Positions 1 to 9,759 of a stretch of DNA of 64,000 nt are shown here, piece after piece. The first letter of the stretch is position 1. Each line of letters starts with the position of its first letter. The notes under the pieces are model-generated. The model was not told the origin of the DNA. It saw only the letters and a program-made list of their open reading frames with translations, and made no database searches. Location: positions 248,001 through 312,000 of the forward strand of contig JAHLMK010000009.1 in assembly GCA_019915135.1 (NCBI GenBank), in the 5' to 3' direction. The position numbers were made by a program, and so were the translations under genes. Source of the stretch: Strobilurus pachycystidiatus. Taxonomy: Eukaryota; Basidiomycota; Agaricomycetes; Agaricales; Physalacriaceae.

Positions 1-134
1 GCAAGAAGTCGAGACATGTCCTCGGGACTGGAAGAGAATAACAGCTGTCGTCTGGGCGGACCACAGTTGAGGACGAACAATAAAGTCACCCAATTGCAGT
101 GAAGGCAATCAGGGCTCGCTGTCGGGCTAGTACA

Positions 135-252
135 TTTTACCGTGGCAGTGAAACTGCTACCGTGATTACCGTGACCGTGCTACCGTGGCCGTGGCAGTGA
201 GGGTCGTAAATTACCGTGAGGGACTACCCTGGTCCCGTGAATTACCGTGAAC
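135..252. repeat. Interspersed TACCGTGA-type repeat, block 1
   Basis: At least six copies of the heptamer TACCGTG lie within about 120 bp, mixed with GGCAGTGA words. The same words recur near 1301-1447 and 1750-1802, so this is a dispersed simple-repeat family. No open frame of note covers it. Confidence 0.75.
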
Positions 253-1300
253 ATACGCGACATCCTGATCCTAGACTAGGGTCAGTGTCATCGTAGTCGA
301 AGGACAGACACGATGTTGAAGAGGATGTGAGTACAGCCGTGCGAGCGTTGCCGGGTGCGTGGAAGCGGGAGGGGAAGCCGTGAGTCGAGTAAGAAATGAG
401 AGGTCATGACATAGTAGAGATCAAGGAGAATCCGTTCTCTCCTTCTTGCACAGTTGCACTCCGTGCTCTGAGCGCCGACGAGACTCCCAGTGGGTAAGAC
501 AATGATTTCGATTCTGGTGGTCGGAAGTCAAGGTAAAATATGATCCGTAGCCGAGTCAGATGCCGAGTGCGTACAACAGCTCTAAATCGACGCGCACCTT
601 GATTCAGATCCATCATTTCGACTGCTGTATCCGTAGCACGTCTGTTCAATTGAGGTCAAATTAGCTCTTTATCAAAGGAACAATTGTTCTAGAAAGCGAT
701 GGTTTCGCTTTCCTCAGTGCTGCAGAGAAGCTTAGCCCTCGGCCTTCGACGCGCCACATGTCAACAGCTCTGCTAAGTGGACTCCGACTGTACCCGCGTA
801 GAGCTCTACTGGTCTTTCTCTCGTTATTTGAGGGCTGGTTCCTGCTCATGAGGGCGCTTTTACTCACTCATCTGATATAGTTTTTGATGATGAATGTCTA
901 CTAGGTCACTTCTCTGGGTGCACGTCCTTCAAAGAGCCTGCAGTACATGCCCCAGACCATCTGTACAGTGGTATCACCAGATATAGCGCTTACCAGCTGC
1001 TGCTTAGTAGGAGCATGGCAGGGACGGCTCTCAACCCTCTTCTCCGCGCTTCTGCCGTCTTTGAGAGGGCACCTTCGCTCTCGTCGAATTATTAGTCAAC
1101 TCTACAAGCGTCAAGCGACGCCGTTACGCGTCAAGCTCTATGTTTCAAGGCGACAATGACCGGATTCATCCCAAGAGGTCTTCTACGCCTTGAGTCCGCT
1201 TGGAGCTGTAATTTTGTACCCGAACTTGAAGAGAATATCCGCGTTGAGTGCTGGAATGACCGCCAAACTCATCGTCCAATGAGATCAAGTCTCAATTTGG
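253..1300. other. No supported gene
   Basis: Only short, mutually overlapping open frames with no recognisable motif are present. I see no splice-consistent coding series and no transposon ends. Confidence 0.5.
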
Positions 1301-1447
1301 TACCGTGTGACCCTTACCGTGCTACCGTGAGCTGACCGCGGCAGTGAGTACATTACCGTGCGGCAGTGAGCAATGGGCAGTGAGGCAGTGACGACCGTGA
1401 AACTGCTACCGTGAGTACCGTGACCGTAGCCGTGGCTACCGTGATGG
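1301..1447. repeat. Interspersed TACCGTGA-type repeat, block 2
   Basis: This is a second block of TACCGTG and GGCAGTGA words with the same interspersed structure as the block at 135-252. It lies about 500 bp upstream of the first coding gene. Confidence 0.75.
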
Positions 1448-1764
1448 TGTCACCGGCCATTGAACCTTGACGATGCGCTTTTCGGCTTGATCTTACTTGA
1501 CAAGGCTAGTTTTGATCACTTTAGCATGTATATGGTCCTTGCCACTCTACAGCTACAACTTGCTGCGCATAAGACCTCTGAGACTTCGCGTTCAATTTGA
1601 CCGTCATCGATTGAAGTCCATTATTCACACCTTGACAGTTTTTTCCAAGCTGGCTGGACACACGGCGCTCTGGTTCACGACATCGTATTCTACTTGTATG
1701 CTCCAGTGTCCGACTACTGGGCTTCCACTCTCCCTCGAGACCATGACGACCGTACTACCGTGGC

Positions 1765-1802
1765 ATTTTACCGTGACCGTGAATTCACGGTCACGGTAAA
1801 AT
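1765..1802. repeat. Perfect 38-bp palindrome inside the TACCGTG repeat family
   Basis: The 19 bases 1765-1783 are the exact reverse complement of 1784-1802, centred on an EcoRI-like GAATTC. The arms consist of the TTACCGTGACCGTG repeat word. It could extrude a cruciform or form a hairpin if transcribed. Confidence 0.9.
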
Positions 1803-1947
1803 CTACTGGCCCCTCGCTGTCCATGTGAGCGCGCGCAAATGTCGTCGTTACGTTGGGTTTACGTTGCTGAAGGGTGCGACCACGCTACCCTGCCGGAAGT
1901 GACCAGTCAAATGACTAAGGGGCTGTGCGTGATCAACTCTATGCACA

Positions 1948-3463
1948 ATGCCTCCAGGACCTTGGGTGCACCAGGACTTTGCGCGCACACTATACCCCGC
2001 CTTCAAGGGAAGAGCACTCTGGAATGCCTCTCCGCCCATCCAAGGATGGCCCTGCAATGACGGTCTCCGAGTTGGCGATGTCTATGTTCTCTGGGGCGAA
2101 AATGGCAGGTTATTGTTCAATGTGGCCCTCCCAAAGGATCACGAGCGAAACTCGCGGGCTCCTAAGGATCATCAGCCCGCTCATCTTGACCCCAGTGTCG
2201 ACGTTACTACAGTGGTGCATCCCCGCCACAGTTTCATCGGTGGCACAAACTCTGCATGCGAACCGCTGAAGATGTCTTTACGGTTCGTGATTAATGATCT
2301 GTCACCTTACTACCTAGTACTGAAGTGGCTTCCCAGCGGCTCTGACCTCAATCAGTATAGCATCACAACTACCGCGAGTGAAGGGGGATTCTTCGTCCTT
2401 CCGTTCGGGGGCTCCTCCTATGAATGCACAGAATCTGGGAAACAGAAGATTGCTGAATATATTCAGAGGAATGCTTTGTCTCTAGCTTATTGTGCAACGC
2501 GCTCAGGCGAGTTGTGGAACGGCGAGCTTTGTGTTATCACGGGCTGCGAGATGGCGTCGTATTGGGCGTCAGCCTACTTTCGGAGTCAGACCACAAAAAG
2601 CATCTTCTCCGTAGATGTTAACATGCCCGCGGACGACTCGGACTCGAGTCTTCACACCGAAATAATCTCGAGCGATAGCATGAGCTGCTTTGAAGGACGA
2701 CTACACTCCCATCAGGCTCCTGCACACCTTCACAGAGTCGGCGGGGAGCGGTCATGCCTCTCCATGCGAGCATTCTACACATCTATTGAACCATACCTAT
2801 ACAACACCGAGTTCTCCTCCTCCAGGCCGACGAGCTGTAGTCCAACACATCTCGCTTCGCTTCTACCACCGTCATTCCGTCCCCCAGTGCGGTCAAACAC
2901 CCGAGATGTCGAATGGGTGGGTTCGCTCTCTGCCTCCGTATATTGACAGCTGACCTTTACGCGCAGGTTTATGTCCCGTCTCGGGAGATCAACGAGTTGA
3001 TGCATCATTCGGTGTGTTGCCTGTAAAGCCAGTCATTCTCAAACTCATGCCAGAACTTTAGGCCCGACACGCCACTGCGTGCATAGTGCACGATGACGAC
3101 TTCATCTCTGTACTCAAGAAGGTAGGCATCGTGAACTGCTTGTTCATTATAGTCATTTACATCTTCTAGGACGAAATGGTCCTCCCTCGGACACGCATAC
3201 TGCTTGGACGCGTCACGCGAACACATGCGATTGTGATCTCGAACGGTAAGTGTTACTTAATAGCGCGACCACGGTCTCACACAGCTCTAGATGGCGTTGC
3301 ATACCTTGTTCCCCGTAACCATCCGAAGAGTCCGTGGGGAAAGGTCGTCGCCCTTTCGCGCAACATTCTCGGTGCATGCGGACGATTACGCTTTGAGTCG
3401 GGCACAGTGGATTCCATCTCCACCGACAAAGGTACAGTACCTGCAGCGAACAACAAAGATTGA
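1948..3463 (+). CDS. Conserved mushroom protein (RIGDVG / HDDD family), five exons
   Basis: The function is unknown. The model is exons 1948-2916, 2967-3011, 3062-3121, 3170-3245 and 3291-3463. The introns are 45-50 bp with GT-AG ends and keep one frame, giving about 440 residues. Family features as I remember them from Agaricomycetes: an early LRVGDVYVLW stretch (the usual form is RIGDVG followed by FNV), an LPFGGSSYE segment, an ITGCEMASYW segment matching the usual VTGCDKTTSW, then VYVPSREINEL, VHDDDFISVLKK and a terminal DGVAYLVPR. That the last four fall into frame only after intron removal is strong support for the model. The start is the first ATG after an in-frame stop. An upstream exon cannot be excluded. 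The TACCGTG repeats form its upstream region. Confidence 0.75.
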
Positions 3464-3526
3464 GACGGCGTGTGTGGAAGACGGGGACGTGAAATCTGCG
3501 ATAATCTAGGGATGACAATAATATCA

Positions 3527-3908
3527 TGTGTGGACACGACAGGTTCTGCGAAGGAGACCAGAACGAGCTCGAGACTATACTGATCTTGTGGGTGACCCTG
3601 AATGTAGTGGGGACATGTTCTCATCCTTGTCCATATATATCTAACCTATTTGTTACACGACAACAATCAAGAAGATTCCTGTCACCGGTACTTGAAGACC
3701 GCTTTCCCGCGGTAGCCTTGTGTGGACACGACAGGTTTTGCGAAGGAGACCAGAACAAGCTCGAGACTATACTGATCTTGTGGGTGACCCTGCATGTAGT
3801 GGGGACGTATTCTCAACCTTGTCCAAATATATCTAACCTATTTGTTACACGACGACAATTAAGAAGGTTCCTGTCACCGGTGCTTGGAGACCGCCTTCCC
3901 TCGGTAGC
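3527..3908 (+). repeat. 192-bp tandem duplication, two copies
   Basis: Copy 1 is 3527-3718 and copy 2 is 3719-3908. Both begin TGTGTGGACACGACAGGT and end near CGGTAG. They differ by scattered substitutions, so the duplication is not brand new. Because 192 is a multiple of three, an open frame at 3526-4053 runs through both, but nothing in it resembles a known protein. Confidence 0.85.
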
Positions 3909-4315
3909 TGATTGTTCTTGGTTTAGCGCCACAATTGAAACAACAATTTCAGTACGAGGGGCCTTGATTTGTCAAATCTGGAAGCCTCAAGAGACTCCAC
4001 CTTTACGACCGATCCCCTTCCATCACAATTGCTTTGTCTCATTGACATTTTAAGTCTCAAGAGTGCTCCTCGTGTCACTGCGGACAGGTTACAATTACGT
4101 TGAGGATGATAAATTCCGGAGTACCTCCCGCAAGACAGGACGACCACAAGAGGAATATCAGAATACGTGGACCAGACATACCGATGCCGGGATGCCCCGT
4201 CATCTAGGCTTGGTCTCCATCATTTACTATGGCTTTGTTTCGCGACTAATTGTTGATTGAATACCGGACATTGAAGAGTTTATCGGTACTGCTATCAAGC
4301 TATTATGAATCTAAA

Positions 4316-4753
4316 CTATTCGGCGAGATCGCCAATCGGTCCAGTATTGACAGTGAAAGAATTGAGGTGAGATAATTTTTGTACAATCTCTGCATGATTC
4401 GCGTTCATACTCTCAACCGTTGCCTGGCAGTCCGCCTCACAGACCACTGTCTCATCGTCACGATGCCCCATAGTGATAACTACGTCCTGCAACAAGGGAA
4501 CCATGCTGAAAGTTTGGAGGACTTTGTCCAAAATCAGTTCATCTTCGGTGTCGCATGACACGCCGAGGTGAAGAACACGTAACGGACATTGCGAGCGCCC
4601 GAGGAAGTCCTGGACATAATGGATGTCGTCAACCCGCTGCAGACGTAATTCCTCGAGCGACGGTGCGACGAAATGAAACTGGGAAGGGGCATCCGCCACC
4701 TCGATGGAGATGTATCGATCCTTTTTGCACTTTCCTTCGGCCAGTGGCTGCAC
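4316..4753 (-). pseudogene. Truncated F-box/LRR-type protein relic
   Basis: The 145-residue frame matches only the C-terminal third of the intact F-box protein at 23459-24910. Shared blocks include SQFHF, LEELRLQ (LEELHLQ in the intact copy), a segment ending in RSQCPL, and VLHL (ILHL in the intact copy). No F-box and no N-terminal coiled region are found upstream in 4754-5668. I read it as a decayed partial duplicate. A short functional derivative is less likely. Confidence 0.7.
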
Positions 4754-5668
4754 GCTAAATACTACTAGGTAGCAATCATACGTCGTCAGAAACCATCAGC
4801 CGAGCAAAGAAGTGCATATCTCACTCACCGGACCATTCAAAGCCTCAACCAGAAATACACTTTTCTCTGAGTGATTGCGACTGCAAGGCAAGTATGAGCC
4901 CAAAGTTGGTTTTGAGGAGATGATGGTCGAAGCGAAAAAGGAAAGTTCGGGGGAAACATGTTTCTGTCACACTTTGCTCTTTGCCCGTTTACTTTCCTGA
5001 CCTCCATCAGGTGCAATCTCGCGCTTTGGAACCTCCTCACACCCCAAACAGGCGGCCAACTTTTAAAACACGACGACCGCGTGTCGCATGCGGGCTGTGT
5101 ACCGCCCATATTGTGGCGGCGGCCGGCCCTCTTACTAGTCGACTCGGATCCATCCTTGTCTGCGAGATATGTAGTCGTGTAAATCCGATCCAAAATAAAG
5201 ATTGGAGTGTCTGTGCTTGAATAGCCGCCGATGACCCTGTCCACGTAGATGGGAGCGAGCGGGGCCAGTAGATTTTATGCGTTTTCTCTGTGTCTACTTA
5301 CTTAATTCGGAGGGACGTGCTGCATCCTTAGTTACACCTTCTTCTGTAACTACGTCCAATGTATCTAAAGACAGAATTTCTGTGCACGTCAAAGCACAAT
5401 ACATATAAAAACAATGTTTGCTACAACATCGCCGCTTAAAGGACATATGGAGCAGGGGGCTGGTAGAACTATGATACTTTGTTCACAAACGAACAAGTTG
5501 ACTGCACCGGGACCGAAGAATACGACGAGGTGAGGAAGCATGGGGGTGTTGATATCCTGACTTCTAAGCAAACTTCAATTTGCATTCTGCAGGCGACGGA
5601 ATCATTCGGCGGCAAGCTTTGCGAAATCATTACCCTCATTCATCGTACCAGTCGCACCTTATCTCCTG
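4754..5668. other. No supported gene
   Basis: Short overlapping frames occur on both strands without family motifs. I see nothing beyond ordinary intergenic or relic sequence. Confidence 0.45.
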
Positions 5669-6161
5669 TCAGTATCCATGGGAGAGAGTGTTTCCGATAC
5701 TCGACAAGTCCGGCACGCCTGACGAGCCCAGGAAATACCATGACCCATCGGTGCTGAAGATGAAAATTGTGAGAACGCTCAACGTGGTAAGGGTGCCATC
5801 ATACATTGCGAGAAGAGAGTCCTGCCCAGTGCCACACTTGAAGGGGTAGACAGACGAAACAACGCCCAGCCAGTCCGAGGAAATGCTGGCCCATTGGTTC
5901 TGCGGGTTTTGGAGGAACATGCAATCACCACTGAACTCAGCGTCGGTGCAGATTAGCCTGTCGTTTGAAAGGGGAGTTGAGGACGGAAAAAACGAGGTGG
6001 ATCAGGATATGGGCGTACACATTATACCCATCCTCGCATGGATCACGCTGGTTATATGTCAATCGATAGAGAAAGTTGAAGCCGAGGGAGTAACAAACCT
6101 TGACCGCTAGCGCCGTCGCAGAGGCGGTAATTGCAAAGAACGAGATAGAGGACGATCTCAT
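5669..6161 (-). CDS. Small secreted beta/gamma-crystallin-like protein
   Basis: The model on the minus strand is exons 6161-6099, 6047-6019, 5957-5805 and 5753-5669. The introns are 51, 61 and 51 bp, each GT-AG, giving about 109 residues. The N-terminus MRSSSISFFAITASATALA is a convincing signal peptide, so secretion is expected. The mature part has ICTDAEFSGDC followed by a VVSSVYPF segment and CGTGQD. This recalls the ICTD-x-NF-x-G-x-C ... VSS pattern of small fungal crystallin-fold secreted proteins. A cysteine usually seen before the VSS block is replaced here (QNQW). The frame holds across all three splices. The role is unknown. Such proteins are often cysteine-rich surface or effector-like products, which is only an inference here. 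Confidence 0.5.
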
Positions 6162-6464
6162 CGAGTTCAGTGGTGCAAGGAATTGAATGTGGGACATTCA
6201 CCAAGATCTTCCACTATACATACGTCTCTGTCTTCGGGATCCAGGAGGTGAATGACATTCCATTCAATTCGGGAGGGACAACTTGGAGACGAGGTACTTG
6301 ATCCAGGATGCCTGTCACTCTCAGTACGTGCCCTTGATCATCGCATGTGGCCAATCTTCTCTTGCATGGAACCATGATTGTCATACGAATCGATGAAAGG
6401 GACAGTACGCTGGACGCGGAACTGTTCAGTTGTCGTGTCAGCCATAACACAAGAAGGACGAGTA

Positions 6465-6469
6465 ACAAC
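6465..6469. other. Left target-site duplication ACAAC
   Basis: The five bases ACAAC directly precede the TG start of the left LTR and are repeated exactly after the right LTR at 15185-15189. Confidence 0.92.
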
Positions 6470-6818
6470 TGTAAGGCGATCGCCTTACAACTACTCGGCA
6501 CGACACTCGGCAACCTCGGCCATCACTACATACCAACATACATACCAGATATAGACACATTACGGTAGCTCCAGCCACATCACGTACGTAGAGTTCATTC
6601 TCAGCTTGCTTCTCGAGACAGCAGCGCTTCTTGCCCTCTTACCACGACTTTCCCCCACTTCCTGTCCCCCCACTTATCTCACACCTTACGTTCCGTACCC
6701 GCCTTTTGGCTTACCCCGCCTCAATACCAGCTTCGTTCTCAGTGACTTGTTTGATTCGTGAGTCGCGTCGCCCTCACACTTCGTGTATCGGGCTCGTCCA
6801 CATCGGACGCGTCTTACA
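6470..6818 (+). repeat. Left LTR of element A
   Basis: It is 349 bp, starts TGTAAG and ends CTTACA. Its first 20 bases form a perfect palindrome centred on GCGATCGC. No clear tRNA-type primer-binding site follows. The next bases are a C and a run of T. Confidence 0.93.
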
Positions 6819-6942
6819 CTTTTTTTTTCACTGTCAAACGAAGCCGTTTATTGATTGCTGCTGCCGTAGCCGTACCGAACGAATACCGTATCGCCACCGT
6901 TGACCGTCGCCTCCCTCTCTGCTGCTGCCGCCGTCGTCCGCC

Positions 6943-9759
6943 GTGTTGCCGCCGTTTGCTGAATCGTGCTGCCTACCGCCGTTTTCTGTTCACAGAAGGT
7001 CTTTGACCATCTCGCCTTTTGTGAATTTGACTTATTCTGTCGCAGGCAAGCTGTTTGCACCATCAAAAGCGACGACTCTCCCCGGTCGCAAGCCGGCTCC
7101 TTCGTCTCGAGCACCAGCAGAGGATATCTCTCTCTCAGCTGCTACGCGGAAGGTGGTTTCAAAGCCAACACGAATAGTCCCTTCCCTTACCACTCCTGCG
7201 CCTCCGCCGTCGTCACCGCCGCCGTCGAACCCACCGTCTGCCCAAATGCCGACCTCTTCTGACTCAGAGGACTCTCTTGTCATCATCATGCCGACCTCCA
7301 CCTCGCGAATCACCGCGTATTCGCACCACACGCCGCCCGGGATTTCGGAGGGTACAATGAGGGACGTCCCTTTGTACAAGTTCTACGCCACCGCTGTCTC
7401 GAACTACGTGAAGCAGCACCACGCCACCGTCAACATCGAGACGTCCACCGATATCATTCCTCTTCTCGCTCCCGGTTTCCAGGCTAACACGGCCTTACAC
7501 AATTACTACAATAAGCGGCCTGCAGCGCTTAATCGCCTCACGTTCGCCGCTTTCATCGATGTCATCCGCGTCCGCTTCCTCGGTCCTGAATGGGAAGACG
7601 ACTTCCAAGAGGAGATTGCCCGCGCGAAGCAGGATTTTGTGAACGACGAACATTTCGCAGACTTCGCAGAGACCCTGATAGCCAACAACGATTTCTGCAA
7701 GACGCCGCTGCCTGACGCTCGCCTGACGACCATTCTCCTTGAGAATATGGACCCGACTACGCGTAGCGAGCTGAAGGACACCGTCACCCATAAACCCACG
7801 CGTGTTATCGGCTCGAAGCTCATGAACGGCACCAACGATGCGGCAACCGAGACGCTGGACTCTTGGATTGAGGCCGTTGAGGCGATTGACAAGGAGGTCC
7901 GCAGACAACACGTCAACCGGAAGAAGGAGATGCGCGCCGAATTACGGCTCATCATGGGCTCCAACCCCAACGCCAACACTGTCGCCGCCGTCACCACCGG
8001 CGGCCCGCCTAGCTCGCTGCCTCCTCCCGCTCGCCAAGCTTACGTGCCCGCTACAGACAAGGGATACGGACAGCCCGACAACCCTTTCTGTTACGTCGAT
8101 AGTGGTGCCCCCAGTGCCGTTCGCACCCTGCCGAAGCTCACTGACGAGGAGAGGGCGCTCGGAGACTGTTTCCACATGTGTCAAACCTGTCGCGATCCCT
8201 GGCAGGATCATCAGTCGAAAGAGGGTGTTTGCGACTTCCCTGATCCAGTCTCTTACGTTCCTCGCACACTCCGTTTCTTTATCGAATGGATGCGCGAGAA
8301 CCCTCAGGGCAAAGAGAACCGTCGTCCTGGCTTTCCTATCACGCGCTCGTACCTTCCGGACCTAGCCTATGCCAAACGCAAATACAGCGAGACCATTGGT
8401 ATCTGGCCTTCCGAGATCGAGTACGAAGTCGCCGATGCCTCCTCCAACAAACGTGCCTTCGCTTCTTCCCACAATGCTTATAGACCCACCGCCGCTCATT
8501 CCACCTTGAACGTTGTACCCGTCGCCGCTGTCCTTCACCGTGCACCTCTCGCCATCTCCGCTGTTGGCTTGAAGAACTTTCGGTATGATCCCGTCGATGA
8601 CTTTTCGTCCTCTGAAGACGGATATTCGCCTCCTCAACGCAACGTCCGCCAGAAGGAGTACGTCTCTCCAACAATCGAGCGGGACAATTTCCGCGGCCGC
8701 TCTCAGAAAATTGGTGTTGTCAACACGCGATCGCTCTCAAACTTACGCGCTGGTTCTCGTGAACGCCCTATTGAACGACTGATGAATGACGCCCGCGCCT
8801 CCAGGCCGCCCTCCGTCCACCGTACAAAGTCGCGCGACGGCTCTCGTGCCAGAGCCGAACACTGTCTCGACTCGTGTTCGCGGTCTCGTCCCCGTGGGGA
8901 TCTACAACCGTCCGCCTTATTGGTGCCTGATCGTCGCGAGACGAACACTTCTCCCGTTTGCAGGACGCGTTCAAAGGATGTCCGCCGCCGCATCGTACAA
9001 TCCATGGGCGGTCAAACGTCGCGTATGCCCGCCGCGCCTACCGAAGACAATGACAAGGACTCGGAAGAATGGGAGGTCCCCGAGAAGATTGACCTGCTTG
9101 CAAACGCTTACGTGCAGGTTGACATGCCTGTCACTGGCCCTTCATCTGCGGTGACTGGCGCGACGCCTGCCTTTGTCGACGAAGAAGTTGCTGATCCTGC
9201 TGAAGGGGCCGAGGACGCCGAGGACCTTGCTGATGCCGCCACCGGTGACTTGGAAGACATTGTAGATTATGAGGCTGCCTCTGAGGTGAGTACGGCCCAT
9301 ATTGCTGCTGTTTTGCCCGTTGCCGCTGTCGGCGGTCCGATTTCGGTTCCCCATCTCCTGTGGTCTTGCGCCCTGGATGATTTCTCTGCTGGCGCTACTG
9401 GCCCTGCCGTTGTTGAAGCAATGATTGACCATGGTTCCCCATTAGTCTTGATTCGAGATACCTTGGCCAATCGCCTGAACCTCCGCCGCCGTAAGCTCAA
9501 GAACCCGATCGAAATTGAAACCGCTACCTCGTCCGTAAACTCAAGTTCCGTTCTTACCAATTTTGTTAAACTTAGATGCCGTGATCCCAACGGTTACTGG
9601 GCCTCGAAGACCGTCAAGGCCGTCGTGACCCCAAACCTATGCGTGGATGTAATACTTGGACTCCCTTTTCTTTCGCATAACCATATTGTCGTTGACGCCG
9701 CTGACACGCTTTATGCGCGCCTGAGCCTAGAAACCGAGAATTTTGCGATTTCTAGATAA
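6943..9759 (+). CDS. Gag-protease polyprotein of element A
   Basis: This 938-residue frame begins 125 bp after the left LTR. An internal ATG at 7246 is an alternative start. It makes the capsid-like protein and the protease for particle assembly. Residues about 120-360 are the gag-like helical region. Residues about 405-430 carry a Cys/His cluster (CFHMCQTCRDPW ... C) in place of the usual CCHC knuckle. A long basic Arg/Ser-rich stretch follows. The protease lies near residues 815-935, with MIDHGSP at about 827 in place of the textbook DTG or DSG, and ILGLPFL as the second conserved strand. The variant DHGS motif occurs, to my memory, in related basidiomycete elements. The frame ends in TAA just before an AT-rich segment. 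The original join to pol has been lost. Confidence 0.88.
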   Translation: MLPPFAESCCLPPFSVHRRSLTISPFVNLTYSVAGKLFAPSKATTLPGRKPAPSSRAPAEDISLSAATRKVVSKPTRIVPSLTTPAPPPSSPPPSNPPSAQMPTSSDSEDSLVIIMPTSTSRITAYSHHTPPGISEGTMRDVPLYKFYATAVSNYVKQHHATVNIETSTDIIPLLAPGFQANTALHNYYNKRPAALNRLTFAAFIDVIRVRFLGPEWEDDFQEEIARAKQDFVNDEHFADFAETLIANNDFCKTPLPDARLTTILLENMDPTTRSELKDTVTHKPTRVIGSKLMNGTNDAATETLDSWIEAVEAIDKEVRRQHVNRKKEMRAELRLIMGSNPNANTVAAVTTGGPPSSLPPPARQAYVPATDKGYGQPDNPFCYVDSGAPSAVRTLPKLTDEERALGDCFHMCQTCRDPWQDHQSKEGVCDFPDPVSYVPRTLRFFIEWMRENPQGKENRRPGFPITRSYLPDLAYAKRKYSETIGIWPSEIEYEVADASSNKRAFASSHNAYRPTAAHSTLNVVPVAAVLHRAPLAISAVGLKNFRYDPVDDFSSSEDGYSPPQRNVRQKEYVSPTIERDNFRGRSQKIGVVNTRSLSNLRAGSRERPIERLMNDARASRPPSVHRTKSRDGSRARAEHCLDSCSRSRPRGDLQPSALLVPDRRETNTSPVCRTRSKDVRRRIVQSMGGQTSRMPAAPTEDNDKDSEEWEVPEKIDLLANAYVQVDMPVTGPSSAVTGATPAFVDEEVADPAEGAEDAEDLADAATGDLEDIVDYEAASEVSTAHIAAVLPVAAVGGPISVPHLLWSCALDDFSAGATGPAVVEAMIDHGSPLVLIRDTLANRLNLRRRKLKNPIEIETATSSVNSSSVLTNFVKLRCRDPNGYWASKTVKAVVTPNLCVDVILGLPFLSHNHIVVDAADTLYARLSLETENFAISR

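Noticed and set aside
3526..4053. 175-codon frame across the 192-bp duplication
   Set aside because: The frame stays open in copy 2 only because the unit length is a multiple of three. No family features or splice context support coding.
7495..7997. Minus-strand frames opposite gag of element A
   Set aside because: They are shadows of the strongly biased gag coding strand and have no motifs of their own.
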